A stretch of 64,000 nucleotides of DNA, taken from Bagarius yarrelli. Lineage: Eukaryota; Chordata; Actinopteri; Siluriformes; Sisoridae. Location of the stretch: NCBI GenBank assembly GCA_005784505.1, contig VCAZ01000192.1, positions 200,001 to 264,000 of the forward strand, read 5' to 3'. Shown here piece after piece: positions 11,549 to 24,579 of this stretch. The translations under genes were made by a program, and so were the position numbers. Position 1 is the first letter of the stretch, and the number at the start of each line of letters is the position of its first letter. The notes under the pieces are model-generated. The model was not told the origin of the DNA, ran no database searches, and worked only from the letters and a program-made list of their open reading frames with translations.

Positions 11549-14021
11549 CTACTCATGGCCAGTAAGGATGTAGAGGTTGCTTAAAGCAGACGGATCATCT
11601 GTTGGAGTGCTTTGTATGATGATGTCCCTATAAAAAAAAGTGAAGTGAACACCATTTAAACCTGTTTTGGATTTGTTTCTTATTTTGTGTTCCTGTTCTA
11701 ATGTGGTTGTGTAAATTTTGTAGAACCTACTTGCGTGTCCCCAGAACCTGGAAGATACGACTCTCATCCGAGATCTCCTGCACTACCTGCAGAAAAGAAT
11801 AAAGCTTTTAATAAGACATTAAATTAAACCTTCGCCATGAGTAAGTCAAGTGAACGTTGAAGAAAACTTCCGTTTGTTAGCAGTAAATTCTTAACAAAAA
11901 TAAAAAATAAAAACAAAAATGAATTAAATGAATAATTCTTTTTGGTTATTTTGTTCCTTATACAGTGAATTTGTTCTAAAAGATCTTTTATAGACAGCAT
12001 AACTTAAAATAAATATACATTTTAACTTGATTCTAATTTAAAAAGTTAAAACTTTTGTGTATGTACTGTACCACACTTAATAATTATTAGTAATATAAGT
12101 GATAAAGGTTATTGCATAAGTGGAACTGGTAGCTCAGTGGTCAAGAACTGCTAATCAAAAGATTTGGTGTTCAATTTCAGCACCATTAAGCTGCAACCTT
12201 TTGGCCGCTACACAAGTCTTTGGCGAACCCTGTCTTAACCAACATTTTTTTCTAAATTCATACTATCATTAAAATGAACCTTTTGCTCAATAATATATCA
12301 ATAGATCTACCTCGCCACTTTGTAGGTTCATTCCCTTAAGTCCATGTTTCCAAAAGGCCAGAACACTATCCTGGATACTCACTGTGGAAAAACATTATGG
12401 TTTTAAAGCCCCGGGTAATAAAGCAGGTAATAAGAAACAGAAAAAACACAAAAACACACTACTTCACATCAAGAAAGTCTTATTGATAAATAGCTTTAAT
12501 TATCGGTTTCATAGGTATGTAGGTACATGTAGCTTGTGCTATTTAACTGAACTGTGTACACTATATAGCAGGTGTAAGTGCAATACAATTGTACTTGCAA
12601 AGTCCCCTGTGGACAATAAGAGCTCCATGAAGACATGGTGTTTTATGCTTAGAACTCAAGTGGGTTTCACAGACCTTAACCCCACTGAACACATTAACAC
12701 CTGCTCTCACCAATTACAAGTCTGAAAAAACATCTCCTGTAACTGATCAGAACTTTCAGTTTCCTGAGAGCAGAAACAAGACATTGCTGTCATAGTTGCA
12801 CTCATTGCTCTACGGCGGAGTAGTGTTCAGTATCGGATTCTGAGTATTTTGCTGCTGACATCACCTTTTATAAGGTCTGTGGAGCGCCAATGATAAAGAC
12901 CTCTAACAGCAACGCTCTAACAGCTAACAGAGATGCTGTCAGGTGCGCCCAGCAACCATCATAGACTGCTTACTGGCTTAAGAAGATAGGGGCAGTGCTG
13001 TGATAGGGCAGGCAAAATATTGTTAGTATCAAGAATTAAGCACTGCACTAAACAAACAGGGCTGATACAACAAAATACACAGAATAATGAGCTGCACCAA
13101 AATGGGGCAGACAGGCATCATCAATCAGGTTTTTCTATGGTGTAAAAGTGGGTGCGGCTAGGTTTTTTTAAGTAATAACACATAAATAAGCTACACAGAG
13201 GCAGACACAAGCAGCCAAGTCAAAACTCATTCTGACAAAATATAGCAACCTCATAGAAACAGTAAAAAGATCAATCCAAGAGCACTTGCGCTGCTAAGCA
13301 GGGAACATTCAACTTATAAAAACTTGCGAATGTGTCCAGTGCAGACTACACTTCTCCTGGCTCATATGGGCCACAATGGCCACAATTCAGTTGAAAGGCC
13401 AACTAAAGGTACGGTCTACATAAGCACTCAGTGCCCTAGGGGCTTGACCATCAGTAGCATGCATTATGCCAGAATATGCTACTCGCCTGTGCATTGATTG
13501 CAGCACACCTTTTGAATCTGGGCGGTGTGCATCTAAACTAAAGAATATAAACACGCATCATAATACCGTGATATCCCTGGAATGGCTCTCCAGGCTTCCA
13601 AGGAAATGATTAGGTGTATTTATTACTGGATTTAATAACTAAATAAACAGTTGTTTATAAAACCTAGCTTGAAAAATGTAGGTGGTGAAACATCCTGTGC
13701 TCACCAAGAGTCTCAATGAAGAAGCCAAAGGTGAGTTCAGAAACTAAGTCTTTCCTTGTGCAGCCATTTAGATTTACAGCTTTCACTTTGTCTAAAAGAA
13801 GAAGTAAACTTTCTATAAACTTTATAAATACATTTATATTACATATATAGATATTTTTAAACATTATAAAATGATAAATTTATATACCTTTCATGGCTAT
13901 GAGGACTGTGTCTCCATCCAGTTGAGCCAACTGTTTTAGTTCTAGAGTCTCGCCCTCTGTGAAGACAGTAATGCAACTATATAGCATGCATTTTTTTGTG
14001 GTGTAGTTTATAGTGTATTGT

Positions 14022-14054
<33 letters not shown>

Positions 14055-17000
14055 TTGCATACCTGGGGGCTCCCTGGCTGTATCATCCAGAGAGAAAATG
14101 TTAAATTGAAAATTATTCTTGGCCTCTTTAGGGTTGTAATTTCTGTAGTGTACCCCCACACACAACTGTGGTAGTTCATCACTCTCCTGTACCAGAAGCT
14201 CAAAGACCGGTAAAGACTCTGGCAGATTTAAAGTAATGTGCTAAAGAAGAGAGAGACATAAAAATATTGCAAATAAAAATGCACGTTTTTATTACAGTTG
14301 AAGCAAAGTTAGTTTAGGAGATAAACTGTTTAGTCAGTCTTTCTCTGTCACTAGCAATAATTGTATCTGAAAAGTGTAAGCCAGTTAGTTCTTTGACGCT
14401 GAAGATCCTAGCATTAGAGGATCACATCCAGACTCTAGAGAGAATTAGTAAGTGTAAGAGCAGTTCAAGCTTTGCTGCGGAATGTCTGGATGCCTTAAGT
14501 GAAGTAAGCAATTCCCTGACATTAGCCGGGTGGGGACTCGGCAGCATACTCGCAAAGCCAAAACTAACACTATGGCTTGCCCACAGGAGCACCATTCCTC
14601 ACTTCATATGTTAAACAGGTTTGCTCTTGAAAGACCTGAAAGAGCTCTGGTTATGGGAGACTCCATTTTAAGGCACGTGAAATTAGCTAGGCCTTTAGGG
14701 GAACCAGCAGCACAGGTTTGGTGTAGAACCAGGGCACCAGACATACCAGGTCAGCTTAGTGTTTTAGAAAAGCATAGGTTCTCTAAGATAGTTTTCACAT
14801 ATTATAGAGGTGTGTAAGCTAGAGAAGGCAATACCAATGCGTTAATATGCTATGGCCCCATCCCAGTATGGTGTGGCAATGTAGCTTACAGCAGGTTATG
14901 GTCGCTGAACTGCTGGATGTCCGATTGAGTCTTCAAAAACAATGTAAGCTTCATAGATAACTGAAAGAACTTTGAGGGCAAGACTGGCCTGTTAGGGCAG
15001 GACGGTATCTATCCGACTCGGAAAGGTGCTGCTCTCCTTTCTTGTAACACAGGACATAGTCATAGAACAGGACTAGTTAAACAGTGACTACCGAGAGCCA
15101 AGGCCAGGGAGCAGACGAACAGGCTACACTGACTGTCCACTAGCTGCATAGATTCGTCACCCCGGGTTCAATATAATAAGACTGTGTTTGTCTTCTGTAA
15201 TAAGTTAAAAAACTTGTTTGGGTTTAAGTAATTTGATTAACATTAAATTAATTAAGAGTGAATACACAGCCAGCAGCTGTGATCTAAAGATGGGTCTGTT
15301 AAATATTAGATCTCTAATGTCAAAAGCAATGATTATAAATGAAATGATTACAGATCAAAGTTTAGTGTGATGTGTCTGACAGAAGCGTTGATTAGACCGA
15401 ATAAATATACTGCATTAAATTAAGCTAGTCCTCCTGGCTATAGTTACATAAATCAGCCCCGGCTAAATAGCAGAGTGGGTGACGTCGCAGCTATTTATAA
15501 TAATAATATTCTGAACATCACACAAAAAAACTAAACACAAATGTTATAAATTCGAAGTTCTCTATATCAACATAAAAAATACAGTCCAAAACAAGTCTAG
15601 TCATTCAATTCCGTTAGTCATTATTTATAGAACTCCAGGGCCCTACTCTGATTTTTTCATAGACTTTGCAGATTTCATTACAAATCTGGATACTTTCTTA
15701 GAGAAAGCACTAATTGTTGGTGACGTTAGTATACATTTTAATAATCAACAAATTATAAATAAATTATACATTTTAATAATCAATCAATAAAAAAGGTCTT
15801 AGTGCTGCTAGATCTGCATACATTTTTCCACCTCATAGAAACAAACATAACCCTAGATTTTTTTTTTTTAGTACCATAGCAAAATTAATAGGAAAATAAA
15901 AGCCCACCAGTAACATGCACACCACAATAGGTAGTGATTATAACTTTTTTAATTTAAAAAAAATAATATATATCAGGCAAAAATACAGACTACTGATATA
16001 AATCCAAATTATATCAGTAGTCTGTAATACTACTGTAATAATACTGGTAATACTACCGATGTAATATTTACATATTTTTTTACTGTTATTCAACAAAATT
16101 AATTAATTTCACTTATTTCCTTATCAAAACCATCAACTTGTTTTTGAGATCCCTTGCCCACAAGTTTTCTTTGTACCTAAATCTTTCAAACTGGCATTTA
16201 TCAACCCCCCTAATTAAAAAGCCTGACCTTTAGGCCAATATCAAACCTCCTGATTACCTCAAAAATTTTAGAAAAGGTTGTGGGACAGCAGTTACGCTCA
16301 CACCTACTTATGAATAACATTTTTTAAATTTATCAGTCAGGATTAAGGCCCCACCATAGCACAGAGACAGCACTGGTTAAAGTTGTAAATGACCTGTTAT
16401 TGGCCACTGATCAGGGCTGTGTTTCCTAGCTTTTGACAACATTGATCACAATATCCTCCTTAGAAAGAAAGAGAGAACAACTAGAAAGAGTTGTTGGAAT
16501 AAAGAGAACAGCTATCTCCTGGCTCAGGTCCTAGTTTACTGATTATTATCAGTTTTGTTGATTTAAATAGTGAGTTTTCAGAACTCTCTGAGGTAAAGTT
16601 TGGTGTTCCACAAGGATCTGTCTTAGGCCCTCTTCAATAAAATAAAACATACACACAGAATTAGGTTCCGCTGCTGCTATGCTGATGATACACAGTATTT
16701 TTCAGCAAAGCCAGATGAGAAAGGTTATCTTAACAATGTTGGGAAGTGTGTAAATGATATTAGACAGTGGATGCTTGATAACTTCCTACTACCTATTTTT
16801 GATAAGACAGACGTTTTCAACTAGGACCACATGCAGGTAAACTTTCAGATTATGTATGGTCTTTCTGTCTCTGCGAGTACCGCAGTCAGAGACCTTGGGT
16901 GTGTTTGTTCACCCTAATCTTTCCTTTAAGCCTCATGTAAATAACATTACCAGGATAGGTTTTTTTCACCCTAGAATTATTGCAAAAAATAAACATTATT

Positions 17001-20000
17001 ATGCCGTTACAGGCAAAAAACTGCAAAAAAACTAGTTCATGCTTTCGTTACCTATTGGTTAGACTATTGTAATGCTCTACACTCTGCGTGTTCTAGTCAG
17101 AAAGCTCATCAGACAGGTCAGGGATGAAGTTTAAAGCAGGGTTAGGTTATAAAAAAATATCCCAAGCTTTGAACATCTCAAAGAGGATTGTTTAATCCAT
17201 CATTCAAAAATAAAAAAAGAATGCCACAACTGCAAAGCTACTAATGGATGACCGTCCACCTAGACTGAAAGACCAAGAAACAGCCACGAGACCCATGGTG
17301 GGGGAAATCCACAGCTCAGGTGGGAGAATCCACAGGACAACTTTACGTTGTGTACCCCACAAATCTGGTCTTTATGGACGTGTGGCAGGAAGAAAGCCAT
17401 TGTTTAAAGAAAGACATAAGAAGTCAGGTTTGAAGTTTGCCACAAGCGATGTAGAGCACACAGCAAACGTGGAAGAAAGTGCTCTGCTAAGATTAGACCA
17501 AAGTTGAACTTTTTGGCCTAAATGCAAAGTGCTACATGTGGCAAAGTAAAAGTAAAACTGCTCATTACCCTAAACACACCATCCCCACTGTGAAACATGT
17601 TGGTGGTTGCATCATGCTGTGGGGATGCTTTTATTATTGCATTTTATTTGCAGAAACATTTCAACCATGTATCATATCCGTTCTACTTCACAATTATGTG
17701 CTACTTTCTGTTGGTCTATTACATAAAATGTCAATGAAAACATTTAAGTTTGTGGTTGGTTGTATGTGACAAAATGTGAACAGTTTAAGAGGTTTAAATA
17801 ATTTTTCAAGTTATTCCAGAATGCAGCAGCAAGAGTACTTACTGGATCTAAAAAATATGACCAAATTACCCTTGTTTTAATCAGTCTACACTGGCTTCCC
17901 ATTAAATCTTACTTTGATTATAAAATATTACTATTGATCCATAAAGCACTTAATGGTTTCGCACCCATTGAACTGCTGTGCAATAATAATCCACTATGCC
18001 TACTTAGATCAAAAGGCACAGGCTATTTATTTTACTCGCTCGGGGCGGGTTAACCTGCCCCTGAGGTATCAGCGACCAGGTTTCTGCCCTCTGCCTCGAT
18101 TCTGAGGATATACTGGGACTTACTCTGTTCCACTGACCCAAGGCTACATTTGATCCTTACAATATGCTGTTATTAACAATAACATGCAATTTCACCCAGA
18201 TGAGGATGGGCTACTTAATCTTAGGGAGTTTTTTCTTGCCAGACTTGCTCCTTAGGGACAAACTTACACTTTTCACTGTTACTGCATTGTGTAAAGCTGC
18301 TTTAAGTATTTTATGAAAAATGCTAAACAACTAAAATTTAATTGAACTGAATTAAAGCATAAACCACACAATATATGACACCTCGTAAACCAGGTTCCCC
18401 TAGTGTAAAATACATCACATCTCAATTAGAATTGAGAATTTTGCAGTGCTGTAGAATAGTAATTCATTATAGAAACTATTGTATCTTTATCAGACATTAA
18501 AATTTCTTTGTTGCAAAAGTATATAAATTATAATATATTAATAACATATTATAATTACACAAACCTTTATGAATGTAGAATTTTATCTATCAATAATATT
18601 TATATATTTACAATTTCATGCTTACTTTGAGCTGCATGAATTTCTGCAGTGGCTCGTACCACAGGAGAAGAACCAGACCGCTTGGCACGGCTGCACATAA
18701 GAAAACGCTGTCTGTATAGGGGTTCCGAACTGAGACAGAAAAAAGGTTAAAACAAAATATAAAAGACTAGTGTCATGTTTTAGCAGTTGTTTTAACAAAC
18801 TTCAGTGCTTTTCCTTACCTACACTACACTTTCTACAGCCCTTAGTGTCTGGGATCTTCACAGACATGGCATACCTCCTGTAGACATATGAATAAAAAAA
18901 AGAACATAGACTTATTGTCACATTTTAGCTTCAGTAATTAAGTAATTATATTGTAAGTTAAGTTAATAAATATAAAATATGCCTAATGCCTATCATACTG
19001 CAAACCTTGAGCTGATTTTTGTACTTAGGCGGTGGGCGTTGATTGACAGGTGACCTTGGCGCCGTTGCATGCCTTCACGGTACTCAAAGAGTGCAGGCAG
19101 ACTGTGGGAGTTCAGCTGGGAGGACTTTCCTATACAACACATAAGATATAAAGAGACTACAGATTTACATATTTTATTAAAAAAAATTACAAATATGTGA
19201 TATATGAGTATAGTTTAAACTTACCAGAGACTGACATTAGCACATTGTTCATGATATACAGCCAACTGCACCTCTGTGGAAGTAACTTTCAAACAAAATA
19301 AAAATTAGGGTTTATTGTAATGTGCTAATCATTATTTTATAGTAAGGAATTCATATTCATATTCATATACCAACACATTTTTGTAACAAACTGATGGTAA
19401 ACGTGGACATTTTTGTGTTGCAGTGCCCCGAAAACGTATTTGTTTCCTGATTTTTTTCAAATTGTTTTTATGTCTGTTACTCATAACTGTTTCAGGCCTT
19501 CAAACAAACATTAATTTAAGACAAAGACAATGTCGGGAATTTGGATGCCATCTCGCTGCACTGTGCGTTTTAAGTTAATGTAACATGGATGGTGGTTCTG
19601 AAGTCAATAATAACTGCTGTCCAGCGATTTTACTCCCAGTCCAAACAAACTGGGACACATCAGCATTTTCCTTTCTAATGAGGACACCAAATGTCAAATT
19701 GTTGTGAGGGTGGGGTGTATCAATGTATGTGGTGTATATAGGAGTGACCAACCCAAATGAGGTAGTGGGGGGAGGGGCTAATTTTATAAAAAGGGGGCTA
19801 TTTTTATAAAAAGTGGCCTTTCAAGACACTGGTGCTTGGCAGCGCAAAGCTGTAAAACTTAGTGTAAGAATCTTGTAGTCAATGGGGAACGTGACAGGAA
19901 GCCAGTGGAGCCGGTTAAGAACTGAAATAATATGTTCTCTGAGACGAGTTCTCTAAAAGGAGGTTTAGACAAACAGAATTACAGTAATTGATACATAATG

Positions 20001-23000
20001 GAACAAGGGCGTTGGCAAGTATGGCTGTACTGTGCTATAGTAGAATTGAGCAAAACAATTAATATTGCAGAGGTGGACAGTGTAACACTGTTGATGTAAG
20101 CCTCAAAAGATAGTGTGATGTAAACTATAACACTCAAACTCTTTACTGTAGAATCATCAATATTTAATGAAAATGAACATGGCTAGGGTGGACTTAAAGC
20201 CCACGAGAGGTCAGTGTTATTACTATTCATCTGGAAAAAGTTACAAGAAAACCAGGATTTAATTGCCCTCAAACAGGCGAAAAGAACAGCGGTTGGAGAC
20301 AAAGGCTTTGTGGACACATAGAGCTAGGTATCATTTGCATAGGAATAAAAATGTATCCTGTGTTTACTGAAGATATAGCCAAAAGGAAACAGGTATAAAA
20401 AAAAGAAGAGGGTCTGAAACAAGCCTTGAGGAACTCCTGTAGTAACCGTAGCTTTTAAGCTTAATAAACTCAGATGATGATGATAAGAAGAGTTGATACC
20501 AGATTCTGCTGCCAGGAGGAGATCATAGTAAATTTTACAATCCATGTTTTTGTATTATAGGAGATGCAACTTTTTTGGAGTATTTCTGATAAAAACCACA
20601 GAGTAGACATAAGACGAAAGTTGTTAAAATCATTAAAATCCACAGCAATTTTTTTGAGAATAGGTGATTTGCAGCCGTTCCCAGCCCCACCAAGCCACCA
20701 CTACTGGGCCCCTGAGCAGGGTCCCTAACCCCTAATTGCTCAGTTGTATAAATGAGATAACTGTAAGTCGCTCCTGATAAGGGCGTCTGCCAAATTCTGT
20801 AAATGTAAATGTAAACCATGACCAGAAATCAGAGAATAATGTATGATGTTGGTTATTAAACTAGACTTTGGAGGCAAGCAGGCTTTAACTAGAAATGTGG
20901 GTTAGAGAATTTAACTGACAGGTTAAAGGCTGTATTTTGACTGAATAACCGATTAAAACTTGATAATAAAGACCTGGAGTAAAAAATAAATTTCGAGAGA
21001 CACTGGTATTTAAAGACATCAGTGGCTAGCAAATATAATCTTTTTTAGTTTTAAAAATGATAACATGACCTAAAAAAACTTAATAAGATAAAATTAGGAA
21101 TTTGTAGGTTACATTGTAAATACAATAGGATGTCTAAAAAAGACCCTTTCCCAAACACAATCAGTCAATTATCCAGGATAGTTAAAGTTAAAATCCTTAT
21201 TAGTTTGATTGCACATCAGCACATGACCAAAGAATGTTTAAAACAGTTCCCATAGAAAGTATTTGGAAATTCAAAAATAGTCATCGCCATGGTCAAAATC
21301 ACCAAAATTCCAGCCACAAGCGTGATGAGAAATTTCTCAGAACAACGGTTCTTGCATGATTTACATATTTGTGGGTGGGAAGTGGTAGCGCAGTGGTTGA
21401 GGTGTTGGATTGCTATCTGGAAGATCAGGGTTTAGTTTGCATCACCACCAAGTTACCACTGCTGGGCCCCTGAACAAGGCCCTTAACCCCCAAATGTTCA
21501 GTTGTATAAAAGAGATAAATGTAAGTCACTCTGGATAACGACATCTGCCAAAATGCAATTCCTCAACTGAAACAGCCTGGAAAACTTTTTTTCTACTTTA
21601 CTCAGCGGTAAGGCCTGAACTGTGCATAGTTTACTCCTATTTTTAGCCAGGAAAAGCTGCAGTTAGAAAAAGCTGAATATTTCCATACAGAGTCATCAAA
21701 TACCCTAAACAAATAATCCAATGTTACAGCATGAAGGGCTCATGTACAGAGAGAGATGGAGCACAAATGATTGGTGGTTTCAATAAGGACTTCGTAACTT
21801 TATTTGATTCACTTGCTTATGTGAACTCCCCTATTTCCTGCAGAGATGGCCTTCTGTTTAATCAATGTCTTTCTTTTTTAAAAGTTTGAAAAGAGATTTT
21901 ATTGCCCCGCCATCTCTTCAAACTTTCTTTTTACTAGAATAATTCTGCATATCTGGAAATCAGCTGTCGTTCTTTCCCTAATTAAAGGTGGAAGTGGAAA
22001 AATTAGAGCTTATTCTGTTTGCTTTTTTAAAATCCGCACTTTACAATGCAGCCAGATGAGTTTGTGTCTCAGTAAATGTCTCTGAGGATTTTAATCAATG
22101 TCTTTTGTGTCTCAAGTTCAGAAGCTGGTAAAAAGACTGGAAGTGAAGATTTTTATTTCAGAATTCTATTCTGTCTTTAGTTCAAGACAAAATAAACTGC
22201 TTGCTGCCACTTTAATGTCTGTGCTGGATTATGAAAAACCTTAAAGACCTCACTTATCATTGTGCTACTGTTCAATGGTCTGCTTTGTCCATTCGCAGAC
22301 TAAAACACAATCATGTTCTTATACATGAATCTATCCTCAGTCTGCTTCCTGCGTATCTTCAGATCTAATATCTGTAAAATGTACAGGACGCTACAGCTTC
22401 TGTTTCCCAGGGATTCTTCCTAGTGACGGTAAAATGTGCTCTTAAATAAAGTAGTGAAGGAGAGACTAATTAGTGCTATAGTGATAGTGTAAGGATAGGG
22501 TGAGGATCTTTGTGTACTGTATCTTTCCCATATATCATTTTTTGTCTTAGTTCCTGAAGCATTTTGTTTATGGCAAAAATAAAAGATATTATGAGCAAAA
22601 AATACTTTTAAAGCGAAGTATAAAGAGGTTTAATTTAAACACTGACGAGGCATTCAGTTGAAATAATTATAGCATTACATATATATATATATATAAAAGA
22701 TCATGTGCACACTGAATTTGGAGATTTCTTTAAAGCCAGAACTTCAGAACATAGGCATGCTCACTGCAGGGACTAAAACATGCACTGTTAGTGCAAGAAA
22801 AGCAAAATTTGCTAAACACAACACAAATAAACCACTATTACAAACACACTATTGGTGGTCCATGTCGTCTGTTTTTTTCCTATTAATGGAGGCTGGAGTG
22901 CCAATCAGAGCTACCAATAAGGAGAAATTTTATTGGAAATATCAAAGGCTAGCTTGGCCAAATGACATAAAAAGAAACTTTGAGGGAGAAATGTGTCAAA

Positions 23001-23290
23001 TCTTGGCACAGGATGTTACCTTCTCCATAGTGTCCTCATGAAGCTCATTGAGGTTGAGAGTGTAAAAGCCCTCCTCCGCACCAAGGAGTAAATGTTGATC
23101 TGATGGGTAAGAGTTTAAATATATTATTACATTTTTTTAACACTTTATGAAAATAAACTTTAAGAGAAAAAGTTAAAGCAGTTAGCAGGATGAAAGGAAC
23201 GGTACCTCTGGTCTTTGGTAAAACCCAGGTATCCGCCGAGTGAATCTTCAACGGACAGCCATTAAATACTTTAGAGAAACAAGCCCCCAT
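11549..23290 (-). CDS. map4k2: map4k2 exons 21-32: CNH (citron homology) domain
   Basis: The C-terminal CNH domain runs from about residue 478 to the end and is thought to serve in regulation and partner binding. It opens with MGACFSKVFNGCPLKIHSAD (exon 21) and continues with LLLGAEEGFYTLNLNELHED (exon 22), RCSWLYIMNNVLMSVSG (exon 23), KIPDTKGCRKCSV (exon 25), VRNPYT and LLLWYEPLQKFM (exon 26), QLDGDTVLIAM (exon 28), ELTFGFFIETL (exon 29), QDSVLAFWKHG (exon 30) and SNLYILTGHE followed by a stop (exon 32). Compared with human paralogues, the segment after FWKHG in exon 30 is diverged and the short STY-type tail after TGH is missing. Intron 26 (4.4 kb) is expanded by a LINE with a Tc1 element inside it. 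Confidence 0.95.
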
Positions 23291-24526
23291 CTACAATACA
23301 GGGGAAATACTGATGTCCAGCACTGTTATGATGCACAAATGATTTAAAATAGAGTGACATGGGAATGTATTATATAACCACTTTAACTCACATGCACTTG
23401 AGGTGTAGGTGGCAGTCCATGAACATCGTTCTTCTAAAATAGAAGATATGTTGAATAGATAAAAAGGGTTACATGTAAGATGGTAGTTATTTTCACCCAG
23501 TTTTCAAGTTAAACTAGCAACGAAAAAATTGGCTTGCTCACACAGTCGTGTGTTTTTCTTCGAAGTGTGCTCCATTCAGGGGAGAGGGGATGCTGAGGAG
23601 GAGTGGGTCCTCTGTTCCCTTCAGCATCTTTCAAACACACGAGTATGTGAAGCTTTTCAAATATTAAAACATCATCTTTTAAAGATAAACACTGTCTCAC
23701 CAGTGAAAACTGTCCTTGAAGCAAAAAGTAAATACTAGGAAACACTGAAATTTATGGAAATATTTTAAAGATTCTATTTTTAAAGCTGTTGTCCGGAATA
23801 TTTAATGGATCAGGAAAAATACACCAAATTAAAAAAAGAAAACAAAATGAAAGACATTTTACCAAAAAAAAGTTGTGATTTCAGACTGTTAGACTGTTAA
23901 TGTACAAATATATAAAATTTATATTTCTCATACTTTTAGTTCTTGTCTCAAAATACAAGAACTGCATCTGTTCTAACAACAAAAAAAGATTTTTTTTTTG
24001 CAGTACTTGAGCGAACTTCTAGTGTCTTACGTTCTGCCACGCCTACTTCGATCAAAGGATGCAGGCTGCCTGTCAGTACCGCGTATTATAAAAACTACAG
24101 CAGGGGGCAGAGCCTTTTCTTACAGAGCCCCAATGCTATGGAATAACCTCCCTATGTATGTTCGGGAATCAGACACAGTCTCAGTGTTTAAGTCCAGGTT
24201 AAAAACTTACTTATTTAATCAAGCATTTTGTATTGATTCCCCTTAGATAAAGGAGCAGATCTGGGGGACTCATGGGTGTTGAGTATTATGGGATGTTAGA
24301 TGTCTTCCCCTCTCTTATTGATCACGGTGTTGATGATGAGAGCGGCCGGTTGCTTAACATATCAGGGAGCCCTCATGTCTGTGTTTCCCTCTGGTTCTCC
24401 TTTTAGTTATGCTGACCTAGTTAGTCTTGCCGGAGTCCATGCTTTACTCTACATTATTCATTTAATCACTCCAAAACCGTGTGTCACTTAAACTGTTTTC
24501 CTTCTTTTTGCCTTCCTTTCCCTCTC

Positions 24527-24579
<53 letters not shown>

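Larger units (their letters stand above)
14360..18345 (+). mobile_element. Near-full-length but dead L2-like LINE, split by a Tc1 element
   Basis: Lies antisense in map4k2 intron 26. Parts in order: ORF1 remnants with a coiled-coil-like start (14,393-14,500) and an SGNH-esterase-like segment containing ALVMGDSILRHV (14,630-14,817), as in L2/CR1 ORF1 proteins; an endonuclease start (GLLNIRSLMSKA, 15,294 on) with stops; RT pieces (RPISNLL, GLRPHHSTETAL, YADDTQYF) at 16,230-16,700; a Tc1 insertion at about 17,105-17,812; the ORF2 C-terminus (QNAAARVLTGSKK, LHWLPIK, KALNGFAP) at 17,815-18,000; and a 3' UTR ending near 18,345 with TTGAACTGAATTAAA. Confidence 0.8.

Noticed and set aside
12384..12725. 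A 113-codon plus-strand open frame
   Set aside because: It begins inside map4k2 exon 30 on the opposite strand and runs into intronic sequence; composition is not protein-like.
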